From positions 1,178,001 to 1,242,000 of the forward strand of contig NZ_CP012552.1 of assembly GCF_004803855.2 (NCBI RefSeq): 64,000 nt of DNA. The letters run 5' to 3'. A program made the translations under genes and the position numbers. Within the stretch, counting starts at the first letter, position 1; each line of letters starts with the position of its first letter. The notes under the pieces were generated by a model. The model did no database searches and had not been told where the DNA came from. It saw nothing but the letters and a program-made list of their open reading frames with translations. The stretch is from Campylobacter sp. RM16192 (lineage in GTDB: Bacteria; Campylobacterota; Campylobacteria; Campylobacterales; Campylobacteraceae). Positions 52,897-64,000 of this stretch are shown here, one piece after another.

Positions 52897-53310
52897 ATGT
52901 TTGGTATGAGTTTGCCCGAAATAATTATCATAGCAATCATAGGAGTGTTGTTTCTAGGTCCAGATAAGCTTCCTAGTGCAATGGTTGAGATAGCTAGATT
53001 TTTTAAAACTATTAAAAAAACAGTCAATGATGCAAAGGCTAATTTTGATCAGGAGATTAAGATTGCAGAGCTAAAAGAAGATGCGAAAAAGTATAAAGAA
53101 AATATCACAAAAACTACTGAAAGTGTTCGCAAGAAGCTTACTTTTGAAGAGCTTGATGAGCTAAAAAAGGACGTAAATGATATAACCGGCGGACTTAACA
53201 AGAATATATCAGACATAAAAAGCAGTATTGACAATATAAAAAATCCACAAAATATAGTAAAAGATGCAGTTTTGGGTGATAAAAACAACGAAGAGAAGAA
53301 AGAGGCATAA
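52897..53310 (+). CDS. tatB: Sec-independent translocase subunit TatB
   Basis: 137 residues. N-terminal membrane helix MSLPEIIIIAIIGVLFLGPDKLP (~4-26), the TatA/B signature FLGPDKLP, an amphipathic helix, then a long charged coiled coil. Its length and its position before tatC favour TatB over TatA. Helps recognise twin-arginine signal peptides, such as that of the transglutaminase in this window. Overlaps tatC by one base. Confidence 0.9.
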   Translation: MFGMSLPEIIIIAIIGVLFLGPDKLPSAMVEIARFFKTIKKTVNDAKANFDQEIKIAELKEDAKKYKENITKTTESVRKKLTFEELDELKKDVNDITGGLNKNISDIKSSIDNIKNPQNIVKDAVLGDKNNEEKKEA

Positions 53311-54113
53311 TGTTTGAAGAGTTAAAACCGCATCTAGTAGAGCTTAGAAAGAGGCTTTTTATAAGCGTTTCTGTTGTATTTGTAATGTTTATTGTGTGCT
53401 TTAGCTTCTGGAATCCAATCCTAGCTATCATGACCGCCCCTCTTAAAAATGCTCTTCCGGCCGGAAGCAATATCATCTTTACTCAGGTTCAAGAGCCATT
53501 TTTTACAGCTATGAAGGTAGCGTTTTTTGCCGGATTTATGTTTTCACTTCCTGTAATATTCTGGCAATTTTGGCTATTTGTAGCACCAGGACTTTATGAC
53601 AATGAAAAAAAATATGTAATTCCTTTTGTATTAGCAGCTACATTTATGTTTTTAGTTGGCGCTGCGTTTTGTTACTATGTGGTAATTCCTATCGGCTTTG
53701 TATTTCTTATAAATTTTGGCGGAGAATTATTTACTGCACTTCCTAGCATAGGGCAATATGTAGGCTTTTTTACTAAGCTTTTAATAGCTTTTGGTATAGC
53801 CTTTGAGCTTCCTGTTATCACTTTTTTCTTAGCTAAATTAGGACTAATAACCGACGCAACACTTAAAAATTCGTTTAGATATGCGGTGGTAATTATATTT
53901 ATATTTTCTGCCATTATGACTCCTCCTGATATCATAAGCCAATTTTTAATGGCAATCCCTCTAATAGGGCTTTACGGATTGTCTATTTTTATAGCCAAAC
54001 AGATAAATCCGGCTCCAAAAGAAGAGGAAGTTCAAGAAGAGTCAAAAGAAGAACCTAAAAAGCAGCAAGACAGCGACGATGACGATGACGAAATATACTA
54101 CAATGGCGACTGA
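53310..54113 (+). CDS. tatC: Sec-independent translocase subunit TatC
   Basis: 267 residues with six membrane helices. HLVELRKRLF at the start, FFTAMKVAFFAGFMFSLPV (~62-80), and FGIAFELPVITFF (~164-176) are TatC signatures. The C-terminal tail is strongly acidic (DSDDDDDEIYY), longer than usual. Docks twin-arginine precursors together with TatB. Its end overlaps queA by 11 nt. Confidence 0.95.
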   Translation: MFEELKPHLVELRKRLFISVSVVFVMFIVCFSFWNPILAIMTAPLKNALPAGSNIIFTQVQEPFFTAMKVAFFAGFMFSLPVIFWQFWLFVAPGLYDNEKKYVIPFVLAATFMFLVGAAFCYYVVIPIGFVFLINFGGELFTALPSIGQYVGFFTKLLIAFGIAFELPVITFFLAKLGLITDATLKNSFRYAVVIIFIFSAIMTPPDIISQFLMAIPLIGLYGLSIFIAKQINPAPKEEEVQEESKEEPKKQQDSDDDDDEIYYNGD

Positions 54114-55125
54114 TATAGATCTGCTATCAAGCTACGACTACTATCTTCCACCAAATTTGATAGCCTCCACTCCAACATTGCCAAAAGAGGAGGCAAGACT
54201 GCTTGTATATGAACGGGGCAAGGACAAAATACACCATCTGAAATTTAAAAATCTACACGAAATTTTACCGGATTGTTCCATTATTTTCAACGATACAAAA
54301 GTAGTAAAAGCCAGAATTTTAGGCAAAAAAAACAGCGGAGGATCAAGCGAGATACTGCTAAATACTCCTCTTAACGATAATAAATTTAGCGTCTATATAA
54401 AAGGCAAAGTAAAAATAGGAACTTTAATAAAATTTGATAAAGATTTGGTTGCGAAAGTTTGTGAAATTTATGAAGATGGCACAAGAGTAGTTGAATTTAC
54501 TCAAAATAATCAAACTTTAGACACAGCTAAGCTTTTTAGCGTGCTTGAAGAGATAGGACATGTGCCACTCCCTCCATACATCAAAAGGGCTGACAATAGA
54601 AACGATGAGAGCTGGTATCAAAGCATATTTGCTAGGCACCAAGGCGCAGTCGCAGCGCCTACCGCAAGCCTTCACTTCAATGATAAGATGATAAAAACAC
54701 TTAAAAAAGATCATGATATAAATTTTCTTACGCTTCATGTTGGAGCAGGAACATTTAAAGGTGTAGAGTCTGAAAATATAAAAGATCATTTGATGCATGG
54801 TGAATTTTATGAAATTCCAAGTCAAACGCAAGATCTTATCAACTCAAACAAGCAGATTTTAGGTATTGGAACAACAGTAACAAGATGTGTAGAGGAATTT
54901 GCAAGAAGCAAGATATCAAGTGGCGAGTGTAAGTTATTTCTGAATTTACACAATAGACCTATTCGCCAAAACTATCTTCTTACAAATTTTCATCTTCCAA
55001 AGTCAACGCTTATAATGCTAGTAACAAGCTTTATAGGTCTTGATAAGACAATGGAGATTTATAAAACGGCAATTCAAAAAGAGTACAAATTCTACTCTTA
55101 TGGTGACGGAATGCTAATTATTTAG
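54103..55125 (+). CDS. queA: S-adenosylmethionine:tRNA ribosyltransferase-isomerase
   Basis: 340 residues. Builds epoxyqueuosine on tRNA. SSYDYYLPPNLIA at ~7-19, IIFNDTKVVKARILGKK (~63-79), YQSIFARHQGAVAAPTASLHF, LHVGAGTFKGVESENI and HLPKSTLIMLVTSFIG are family motifs. ATG 54103 gives MATDIDLL; the upstream in-frame ATG at 54079 would extend into tatC's acidic tail. Confidence 0.95.
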   Translation: MATDIDLLSSYDYYLPPNLIASTPTLPKEEARLLVYERGKDKIHHLKFKNLHEILPDCSIIFNDTKVVKARILGKKNSGGSSEILLNTPLNDNKFSVYIKGKVKIGTLIKFDKDLVAKVCEIYEDGTRVVEFTQNNQTLDTAKLFSVLEEIGHVPLPPYIKRADNRNDESWYQSIFARHQGAVAAPTASLHFNDKMIKTLKKDHDINFLTLHVGAGTFKGVESENIKDHLMHGEFYEIPSQTQDLINSNKQILGIGTTVTRCVEEFARSKISSGECKLFLNLHNRPIRQNYLLTNFHLPKSTLIMLVTSFIGLDKTMEIYKTAIQKEYKFYSYGDGMLII

Positions 55126-55134
55126 GGATAAGCA

Positions 55135-56172
55135 ATGGAATTTAGCTTAATACTTTTTATAATTCTTTTTTTATATTTGATGTTACTCGTAGCATATTAT
55201 GTGCATTCTAAAAAATTAAATGAAAAATTTACTAATAAAAGAGTTAGGCTACTTAGAAAAAGTCCTGAGTTCTTACATACAAATACAAGAAAAAAAATAG
55301 CACAAACAGACATATTCGACAGTATGTTTTTTTTAATGAATTCGCTAAACGAAGATTCTAAAAAAAACAATAATACAGTATTGCTTGATTACAACATGAA
55401 CTATCCAAAAACATTTAACGCAGATTTTTCCGATTTAGTTAAATTGACAGACGCTTTAACTCAAATAATGCTCTTGAATTTATCAAATTCAACAATTATC
55501 ATAAAATTTTTATTAAGTAATTACAGCAAAAAACATATTAATTTCACAATCTCCGTATGGGCGGATAATAGTTTTTATACAGATACTATAAATAAAAATA
55601 TGATACATACAACTATGACTCCAATAAGTCGAAAGTTTTTTCGTTTAGCCGAAGAAATAGCAAATAAAAATGATTCTGCGGTATCCTTCCAATATGAATC
55701 AAAAGGATATATAAAAGTATCTGCTAATATATCTTTTGAACTTTCAACAAGTAAAAATAATATACTAAAAGAATTAAAAGTAGAAGATCCAAAAAATTTT
55801 ACTGTTTTAATAGCAGAAAAAAATAAATATGCTTTTGATATTTTAAAAAATGAGCTTGAATTTATTGGAATTGATGTGAAACCAACTTCTAATTTGGAAA
55901 TCATTAAAAGACACATAGAAGACAATATTTTTAAGCCAGATATAGTATTTGTCCAAGCAGATATTATCAAAGATATTAATATAACAGAAATAGAAAACGC
56001 ATTAATAAATAAAAAAATATGTCTAGTTATAATAAAAAATAATCATGATGAATTTGAAATAAATCCTAATATTTATGTACAATATATGTCACAGCCATAC
56101 ACTCCTAATATTTTAATGTGTATTATTAACAACGCATACAAATACTATAGCAATAGAGCATTAAAGACATAG
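55135..56172 (+). CDS. Membrane-anchored protein with a degenerate receiver domain
   Basis: 345 residues. One helix at ~3-24 anchors it. A central region (~80-210) has the outline of a degraded sensor or kinase-like domain (FSDLVKLTDALTQIMLLNL). Residues ~220-340 look like a response-regulator receiver: FTVLIAEKNKYAFDIL, KPDIVFVQADI and YMSQPYTPNILMCII correspond to the acidic pocket, phospho-acceptor strand and K-P loop, but the acceptor Asp is replaced by Gln (~273) and the Lys by Gln. It therefore cannot be a normal phosphorelay protein. AT content is higher than in its neighbours. No orthologue recognised. Confidence 0.6.
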   Translation: MEFSLILFIILFLYLMLLVAYYVHSKKLNEKFTNKRVRLLRKSPEFLHTNTRKKIAQTDIFDSMFFLMNSLNEDSKKNNNTVLLDYNMNYPKTFNADFSDLVKLTDALTQIMLLNLSNSTIIIKFLLSNYSKKHINFTISVWADNSFYTDTINKNMIHTTMTPISRKFFRLAEEIANKNDSAVSFQYESKGYIKVSANISFELSTSKNNILKELKVEDPKNFTVLIAEKNKYAFDILKNELEFIGIDVKPTSNLEIIKRHIEDNIFKPDIVFVQADIIKDINITEIENALINKKICLVIIKNNHDEFEINPNIYVQYMSQPYTPNILMCIINNAYKYYSNRALKT

Positions 56173-56547
56173 CTAAATATTAAGATATCTTTTTAATATA
56201 ATCATCGCAGCTATACTATCAAGCTTGCCGTCTCTTTTTGAGTCGGTATAAATTTCACTTGCCTCAAAGCTACTCATCGCCTCATCGACATAGACTATCT
56301 CACCGCTAAAATTTAGAAGCGATACAAAATGACTTATGCGCCTTCTCATCTCATCTTCGCTGCTTCCGCCAAGCGGGACCCCTACAACCAAAGTCTTTGC
56401 GTTTAGCTCTAATAAAACAGCACTCACGTCGCGAGCGGCTTGGTTGCGATTTTTTCTTAAAACTGGCTTTTGAGGCATCACTACGCTGCCAACGCCAAGT
56501 GCTACGCCTATGCGCTTTAAGCCTACATCGATAGCAACTACACTCAT
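56173..56547 (-). CDS. ruvX: Putative pre-16S rRNA nuclease RuvX/YqgF
   Basis: 124 residues. RNase H-like fold: AIDVGLKRIGVALG at ~5-18 with the first metal Asp, LVVGVPLGGSSEDEMR (~53-68), VYVDEAMSSFEA (~83-94) and LDSIAAMIIL (~111-120). Usually a nuclease trimming 16S rRNA precursors. Overlaps dprA by ATGA. Confidence 0.92.
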   Translation of the reverse strand: MSVVAIDVGLKRIGVALGVGSVVMPQKPVLRKNRNQAARDVSAVLLELNAKTLVVGVPLGGSSEDEMRRRISHFVSLLNFSGEIVYVDEAMSSFEASEIYTDSKRDGKLDSIAAMIILKRYLNI

Positions 56548-57308
56548 ACTAAACTCACTCTAAGCCCTGATATGACAAGCTTTCCAAAGAGTTCATACTC
56601 ATAAATTTTATCTCCGAATTTTGCTAAAGCCTCGTCCAAATTTGCTCCAGCTTTGCAAAATTCTAAAATTTCATCTTTTATTTCGGATGAAGGACTCCCA
56701 AATTTAGCGGCAAATTTATCAAAATCATTTATAAGTTCAGCCTTACCGCAAGCCAAAAGCTCATTTGTGCCGTTGCTTTCATTTAGTCTTTGAGGAAGGA
56801 CATAAATTTTTACTCCAAGCTCCTGCGCCATCCTTGCACTCTGCATAGAGCCGCTTCTTAGATCGGCTTGAGCTACTACCAAAGCCTCGCTAAGTGCCAC
56901 GACTATGCGGTTTCGCTCTAAAAATCTATGCGCAGCGGCAACAGTGCCCGGCTCGTACTCGCTTATTGCAAGCGAAGAGATATAAATTTGCTCTATGGCT
57001 TTTAAATTTGCCCTTGGATACACGATGTCAAGTCCGTTTCCAAAGACGGCTATAGTGTTTGGGAAAGCGCCTTCATGAGCCTTGATATCCACCCCAAGAG
57101 CAGCACCACTTACCACACAAACTCCTGCATTTGAGAGGGTTTTAGCCAAATTTAATACGCAATTTTTAGTATATACGCTTGCCTTTCTTGAACCAACTAT
57201 GGATATCATCGGAAGCTTTAAAAGCTCTAAATTTCCTCTATAGTAAAGCTTTTTAGGCGGTTTTTTAAGCCTATTTAACGGAGGCGGAAGCTCGCTTAAA
57301 ACATTCAC
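56544..57308 (-). CDS. dprA: DNA-processing protein DprA
   Basis: 254 residues. Loads RecA on incoming single strands during natural transformation. ISIVGSRKASVYT (~34-46), VVSGAALGVDIKAHEGAF (~60-77) and VALSEALVVAQADLRSGSMQSA form the Rossmann-type nucleotide/DNA pocket. The N-terminal SAM domain of longer DprAs is absent, and a small C-terminal extension remains. Overlaps the deacetylase gene by 4 nt. Confidence 0.94.
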   Translation of the reverse strand: MNVLSELPPPLNRLKKPPKKLYYRGNLELLKLPMISIVGSRKASVYTKNCVLNLAKTLSNAGVCVVSGAALGVDIKAHEGAFPNTIAVFGNGLDIVYPRANLKAIEQIYISSLAISEYEPGTVAAAHRFLERNRIVVALSEALVVAQADLRSGSMQSARMAQELGVKIYVLPQRLNESNGTNELLACGKAELINDFDKFAAKFGSPSSEIKDEILEFCKAGANLDEALAKFGDKIYEYELFGKLVISGLRVSLV

Positions 57309-58489
57309 AAGATATCCTTTAGATATACCACTTCTACATCTTTTAAGATTTCAAAGCTGTTTCTTAAAACTTCCATCGTGTTTTTATAAGGGTGACCAAT
57401 GGCTATGGCTCTGCTATGCTTTTTAGCAATTGCAACGGCGTATTTTAGTTGCTTTGTTATAGCTGCTTTGTTATCCTCATGATCTAAAAAGACATCTCTT
57501 GAGATATAAGGCATTGAGTGCTTTTTGGCTGCAGCTGCAACCTTGGTGTTGGCTATCGTTTTGCTATCTATAAAGATCAAATTTTCATTTTTGATAGCCT
57601 TCATAAGCCTATCCATAGCGTCAAAATTGCTAGTAAATTTGCTTCCTGTGTGATTGTTTATGTATTTTAGCTCTGGAAAATCTCTTTTTATATCACGCAA
57701 TCTCTTTAAAATTTTATCATAACTATCATTTATGTGCAGGGTATTAATCTCCTCTTTTTTAAATCCATGAGCCTGCATCGGTAAATGAATCATATAAAAC
57801 TTAAACCTTTTTGCAAGCTTTGGTGTGTCTGGATGATGTTTTGTAGGAGGGAAAATAGACGGGGTAAGCTTTAAATTTATAGCTTTTACAGCGTCTACTT
57901 GGTGCTTATAAGCAATATCATCAATTATAATTACTAATTTTGGTTTATTAATAGACGCTTTCTTGTTATCTAATGCAAATTTTTGATTTTTATCGGTATC
58001 TTTTTTATTCCTTTTTTTAGTTATATTTTTTTCTACAATTTCTATATGTATTTTATTTGTGTGCTTGGTTACATTATGCTCTTTTGATTTTATTGAATTT
58101 ACATATAAATTCGTATCGTTATCTTCCATGCTTTTTATCATATTTTTTATGGCAAGGCTTTCATTGTCGGTTAAATTTAGATCCTTTATTGTCGTCTTTT
58201 GTTCTAAGTTGGGCTCTTTATTTTTTATCTTTTCTTGTGGTTTTTGCTCAGATTTTACAATAGAATCTTTTTTTATCTCTTGTTTTTGCCTGTCTAGGTA
58301 TTTTTCTATCTTGTTTATAGTTTGTATATTATTATCACTTTTACCGTATAGATAGTTAAGTAGAAAATATGTAAAAACACCTACACATAAAGCTATAAGA
58401 AGTATTATAAAATAACTCCAAAAGGAGTGCTTTTCAGAACTATGCCTTACACGCCTTTTGGTAGTTTTTCTCTTTGTTCTTGGACCCAA
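57305..58489 (-). CDS. Divergent polysaccharide deacetylase (YibQ-like), membrane-anchored
   Basis: 394 residues. A basic N-terminus, one membrane helix (~24-47), a ~130-residue low-complexity lysine/asparagine-rich linker, and then a PF04748-type deacetylase: PKLVIIIDDIAYKHQVDAV (~184-202), HLPMQAHGFKKEEINTLHI, YINNHTGSKFTSNFDAM (~280) and AIGHPYKNTMEVL near the end. By fold it would deacetylate a periplasmic glycan. Same place relative to ilvC and dprA as recalled for C. jejuni. Confidence 0.8.
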   Translation of the reverse strand: MGPRTKRKTTKRRVRHSSEKHSFWSYFIILLIALCVGVFTYFLLNYLYGKSDNNIQTINKIEKYLDRQKQEIKKDSIVKSEQKPQEKIKNKEPNLEQKTTIKDLNLTDNESLAIKNMIKSMEDNDTNLYVNSIKSKEHNVTKHTNKIHIEIVEKNITKKRNKKDTDKNQKFALDNKKASINKPKLVIIIDDIAYKHQVDAVKAINLKLTPSIFPPTKHHPDTPKLAKRFKFYMIHLPMQAHGFKKEEINTLHINDSYDKILKRLRDIKRDFPELKYINNHTGSKFTSNFDAMDRLMKAIKNENLIFIDSKTIANTKVAAAAKKHSMPYISRDVFLDHEDNKAAITKQLKYAVAIAKKHSRAIAIGHPYKNTMEVLRNSFEILKDVEVVYLKDIL

Positions 58490-58490
58490 A

Positions 58491-60476
<1,986 letters not shown>

Positions 60477-60480
<4 letters not shown>

Positions 60481-62399
60481 AAGAATTTTTAATCAGACTA
60501 CTTGATGGATTAAGCGAAAAGGAGATTTCAAGCGACCACAAAGAGACGCTTAGAAATCTCTTAAATTTAGGCGCTATCACCTCTCATAACAACAAATTTT
60601 ACCTAAACAACGGCTTTGTATGCGGCAAGCTTGATATAAGCTCAAACGGTACAGGATTTTTAATGCCGTTTGACAAGCGATTTAAGCAAGATATCCTCAT
60701 AGAAAACAAAAATTTAAACAACTCTCACTACAGAGATATTATCTTAGCCAAACTGCTTCCGCTTAATAAAAAACGCCAAAGTGCAAAGGTAGTTCTCACG
60801 CTTAAACCAGCAAACGAAACAAGCGTAGTTTACACCAAGCACTTTGGACGGGCGATCCTAGGAGTAAATTTAAAAACAGGGCTTAGCATAGCGCTAAAAG
60901 CCACTCAAAAATCACTAAAAGCACTGCCTATAGGCACACTGCTAAAAATCAACAACTTAAACAACGAGATAACCGAAGTCATAGGCAACATCAACGATCC
61001 TTTTTCAGATGAGAAAATTTCACTTGCGATCTATAACAAAAACGATAAATTTAGCGAAGCGAGCGAATTTGAAGCCAAGGCTTGGGGAGATAGCGTTGAT
61101 GCCAGCATGTATCCAAACAGAGCTGATCTGCGTGAGCTTGAATTTTGTACGATTGATCCGATAGATGCAAAAGACTTTGACGACGCGATATATTTTGATG
61201 AGAAAAATTTAGAAATTTACGTCGCAATCGCTGATGTAAGCGAATATGTAAGCAGTTACGGAGCGATCGATAAAGAGGCTAAAACAAGAGGGTTTTCGAT
61301 ATATTTTCCTCACATCGCTATACCGATGTTGCCGCGAAGTCTTAGCGAAAACATCTGCTCGCTAAAGCCCGATGTGGCAAGACTTGCCTTTTGCTTTAAA
61401 ATTAAACTTAATAAAAATTTAGATGTCGTTGGCGAAGAGCTCTTTGAAGCTATCATCACTTCCAAAAAGCGATTTAACTACGATGAGATCGATGAAATTT
61501 TAGAAGACAAAAGAGCTAGCGAGATCTTTTGGATAAAGCCACTTTTTGAGCTTACCTCAAATTTGCGCGCCAAAAGGCTTAAAAACGCATTTGACTTTAG
61601 AACAGAAGAGCTTAGGATGAGCCTTGATGATGAGGGCAAGCTGCTTGCAACCAGATTTGAGAGCGACTCAAACTCACACAGACTTGTTGAAGACTGTATG
61701 CTACTAGCCAACAAAGCCGCGGCAAAGCTGATAGACGGCAGAGGAGTTTTTAGAAATCATGGCACACCAGACATCAGAAAGATCGAAAATTTGCTTCAGG
61801 ACTTAGCTTCGCTTGGATTTGACTTCGTATATGAAAGCGATCTTGCGAATTTGATACGTAAAATTCAAGCTCAAGCAGACGCCATGGGTAACCGAGAAGA
61901 GATAGATAAACTCATCATAAAAGCTCAAAAGAAGGCTGAGTATTCAGCTCAGAATTTAGGACACTTCGGACTTGGATTTGACCGTTATACTCACTTTACA
62001 AGCCCGATTCGCCGCTACTCTGATTTAACGCTTCATAGACTGCTAAAAGCCAAGATGAAAAACGATAAAAAGCTCTTTAACTACCTACTTTTAAACATCG
62101 AAAGCACTTGTGCTAGTTTAAGCGAACTTGAGCGCGAAGCGGATAAAGTAGCGTATGACTTCATGGATAGAAAATTTGCCAGATGGGCAAAAGAGCGCAT
62201 TGGACAGAGATTTAAAGCTTACGTAAGCGAAAATCAAAACATGCTCGTTGCAAAGCTTGATGATGAGATAAAGGGCGCTAGGATATACCTAAACTCATAC
62301 TCGGCTGAGCTGCTTCAAAAACTTATCATAGAGATAACTGATGCAGATATAGCAAGCGGTGAAATTTTCGCAAAAGTAGTCAAAAAAATCGATGTATAG
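60477..62399 (+). CDS. rnr: Ribonuclease R / RNase II-family exoribonuclease
   Basis: 640 residues. The cold-shock domain lies near 90-190, the RNB catalytic domain around 210-540 with CTIDPIDAKDFDDAIYFDEKN (the Asp cluster, ~225-240), and the S1 domain at the end. Digests structured RNA 3' to 5'. The start GTG 60477 overlaps the previous stop by GTGA. Confidence 0.94.
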
Positions 62400-63378
62400 A
62401 AGAGATCTTGAGGGGATACTGCAAAGCCCGAAATTTCCAAATACCTTTTTGCTTTTTGGAGCGGATGAGTATCAAATAGAGCTCTTTGCCAAAGAAATTT
62501 TGGCTAAATTTGAAGGGCTAAATTTGCTCAGCCTCTACTACGATGAGTATGATTTTAGCCTTGCCAAATCACATCTTTGCGAACCTTCGCTATTTGGCGA
62601 CGAGCCGCTGCTTCATATAAAAAGCGATAAAAAAATCCCGTCAAAAGAGCTAAAAATGCTAATTGAGGCTTGCAAAAATGGTGGTGCTTTTATTTATGAA
62701 TTTTACGAAGCGGACGCAAAGGTGACCTTTGATACACAAAAGGCTTTCGGCGTGAATTTTGCTAGATTTTTTAAGCCAAATTCTCCCGATGAAGCGGTAA
62801 CTTTGCTAAGCAGGCAAGCAGGAAAGATAAATTTAAACATAACTAAAAACGCTCTTTTTGAACTTTACAGGATCCACAACGAAAATTTATACTTAGCTGC
62901 AAGCGAGCTAAATAAGCTTGCAAGCCTAAATGAGCCGATCAATGAAAATATAGTTAGAAATTTGGTATTTTCTCTTTCAAGTATAAGCTTTGACGATTTT
63001 TTCGACAAATTTATAAATCTAAAAGATATCAGGCAGGATTTTTTCTCTTGCGCGGATGATGGAAATTTTAGTGAAATTTTATTTATAAACTCGCTTTACA
63101 GAGCCTTTTTTAGACTTTTTAAACTCCACAGCTTTATCAAGATAGAGGGTAAATTTGACATCAAAGAAACTCTTGGCTACACACCACCTCCAAACATCGC
63201 AAACGAGCTTAAAAAGCAATGCTTGAGCATAAATTTAAAAACATATAAAGAAATTTTTATGGCCTTAAATTTAATGGAATTTGAGATAAAGACCAATGCA
63301 AAGCTTGACAAAACACATTTTTTATTATCCTCACTTATCTCTATGCAAAATTTAATCCATAAAAACAGCAAATATTAA
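62392..63378 (+). CDS. holA: DNA polymerase III delta subunit
   Basis: 328 residues. Clamp-loader subunit that opens the beta clamp. TFLLFGADEYQIELFAKEIL (~18-37), HLCEPSLFGDEPLLHIK (~60-76) and the helical collar at the end are consistent with HolA. Overlaps rnr by 8 nt, the rnr-holA order recalled for C. jejuni. Confidence 0.85.
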   Translation: MYRRDLEGILQSPKFPNTFLLFGADEYQIELFAKEILAKFEGLNLLSLYYDEYDFSLAKSHLCEPSLFGDEPLLHIKSDKKIPSKELKMLIEACKNGGAFIYEFYEADAKVTFDTQKAFGVNFARFFKPNSPDEAVTLLSRQAGKINLNITKNALFELYRIHNENLYLAASELNKLASLNEPINENIVRNLVFSLSSISFDDFFDKFINLKDIRQDFFSCADDGNFSEILFINSLYRAFFRLFKLHSFIKIEGKFDIKETLGYTPPPNIANELKKQCLSINLKTYKEIFMALNLMEFEIKTNAKLDKTHFLLSSLISMQNLIHKNSKY

Positions 63379-63418
63379 GTAAAAAAAAGATAAAATCAGT
63401 CCTTGTCTTTATAGACAT

Positions 63419-63451
63419 CCTTGCTCGCATGCGAGCTTAATACCCACAAGG
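63419..63451 (+). promoter_or_regulatory. Candidate S6:S18-type autoregulatory leader of rpsF
   Basis: CCTTG (63419-63423) pairs with CAAGG (63447-63451), enclosing the hairpin CTCGCATGCGAG (63424-63435) and a 3'-side bulge TTAATACCCA. The 3' arm CAAGG contains part of the AAGGAG ribosome site for rpsF. This matches the architecture of the S6:S18 mRNA motif (a stem with a 3' CC-containing bulge), where the S6-S18 complex binds its own message. A TAAAAT-like -10 lies at about 63,391. Confidence 0.55.
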
Positions 63452-63458
63452 AGAATTA

Positions 63459-63845
63459 ATGAAGCATTACGAACTTTTATTCGTATTTAAGCCTACCTTG
63501 ACTGAAGAAGAAGTAGGCGCAAAAGTTGATTTCATAAAAGAAATCCTTACAAAAAATGGTGCAGAGATTGCATCTTTGTTGTCGCTTGGCACAAGAAAGC
63601 TTGCTTATACGGTTAAAAAACATGAGCGTGGTGTATTTTTTGTAGCTTATTTTACAGCTCCTACAGTTGCGATTGCAGAAGTTGAGCGTATCATAAGAAT
63701 CAATGAAGACATCATCAAATTCTTAACAGTGAAATTTGAGAACAAAAAAGAAGTTGCGGCTTGGGAAAGACTAAGCAAAGGTATCAAGCAAAGCAAAAAA
63801 GAACCAAAACCAAAAGCTGAAGAGACTCCGTCACAGGAAGCATAA
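63459..63845 (+). CDS. rpsF: 30S ribosomal protein S6
   Basis: 128 residues. [21 protein letters not shown] at the start and [23 protein letters not shown] (~46-68) are the S6 motifs; a charged C-terminal tail follows ([12 protein letters not shown]). Binds S18 at the 30S platform. First gene of the rpsF-ssb-(rpsR) operon. Confidence 0.97.
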   Translation: MKHYELLFVFKPTLTEEEVGAKVDFIKEILTKNGAEIASLLSLGTRKLAYTVKKHERGVFFVAYFTAPTVAIAEVERIIRINEDIIKFLTVKFENKKEVAAWERLSKGIKQSKKEPKPKAEETPSQEA

Positions 63846-63854
63846 GGACGAAAA

Positions 63855-64000
63855 ATGTTTAATAAAGTCGTTTTAGTAGGAAATCTTACAAGAGATATCG
63901 AGCTTAGATACACAACAGCCGGCGCGGCGATAGGAAACAGCTCTATAGCCGTTACTAGAAAATTTACCGCAAATGGCGAAAAACGTGAAGAAACCTGCTT
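63855..64000 (+). CDS. ssb: Chromosomal single-stranded DNA-binding protein, N-terminal part
   Basis: Starts at ATG 63855 and is cut by the window end after 48 complete codons. [20 protein letters not shown] and [16 protein letters not shown] show the OB-fold start. It lies 9 nt after rpsF, the standard rpsF-ssb-rpsR arrangement, so this is the host copy. 39 of 48 residues are identical to the prophage SSB at 8985. Confidence 0.96.
   Translation, partial: MFNKVVLVGNLTRDIELRYTTAGAAIGNSSIAVTRKFTANGEKREETC

Overview
The window is a piece of a low-GC epsilonproteobacterial chromosome, almost certainly a Campylobacter. The main pointers are hobA next to holB, the secreted flagellin flaC, the peb4-fba pair, tatB-tatC-queA, and hrcA-grpE-dnaK behind a CIRCE element. 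As far as I recall it, the gene order of several blocks matches C. jejuni: queA-tatC-tatB-hemW-rppH-lysC-hobA-holB-folP-ligA, ilvC-deacetylase-dprA-ruvX, and nth-peb4-fba plus a MotA/MotB-like pair. I cannot name the species.

Positions 1 to about 14,900 are one end of an integrated prophage: the early and lysogeny genes plus the integrase. Structural genes must lie beyond the left edge. From the left it holds a 5-methylcytosine methyltransferase (partial) and a small gene reading left; a LexA/CI-type S24 repressor; a lysogeny cassette of a Panacea-domain protein, a three-helix membrane protein and a secreted nuclease; a ParE/RelE-type toxin-antitoxin pair; then a long rightward early operon (DUF2335 protein, two antirepressor-like proteins, ERF annealing protein, YqaJ exonuclease, sigma-region-4-like protein, SSB, ribbon-helix-helix proteins, MazG-like and YopX proteins). 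It ends with a convergent tyrosine integrase. Five sites of one 21-nt operator (AAGTGT-N9-ACACTT) sit at the two lysis-side promoters and at the repressor promoter, so one repressor probably silences both outward transcripts. The rightward transcript opens with about 200 nt of strongly self-complementary sequence that looks like a structured RNA.

Positions 14,922-28,700 carry core genes mostly on the minus strand: kdsB-thrC-cutA-argB, lpxK-(DegT-like)-nadE, cmoB, a DHH phosphoesterase, flhA and an Rrf2 regulator, with rpsO on the plus strand. At 28.9-32.2 kb is the heat-shock operon hrcA-grpE-dnaK. Leftward blocks follow: flaC; hisD, a deaminase with no normal start codon and a MotA/MotB-like stator pair; fba and peb4; pepD; a Tat-exported transglutaminase with a MerT/MerP-like pair; and cmoA-ribF-tlyA-ligA-folP-holB-hobA-lysC-rppH. 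Rightward hemW, tatB-tatC-queA and a membrane protein with a degenerate receiver domain come next, then leftward ruvX-dprA-deacetylase-ilvC, then rightward HDOD-rnr-holA and rpsF-ssb, the last cut by the window end.

Most operons are tightly packed with 4-nt ATGA-type overlaps. No rRNA, tRNA, CRISPR array or insertion sequence was seen. The observations most worth following are the lysogeny cassette (Panacea/membrane protein/periplasmic nuclease), the structured leader RNA, the twin operator-promoters, a DegT-family protein without its PLP lysine, the uncharacterised stator pair, and the pseudo-receiver protein.
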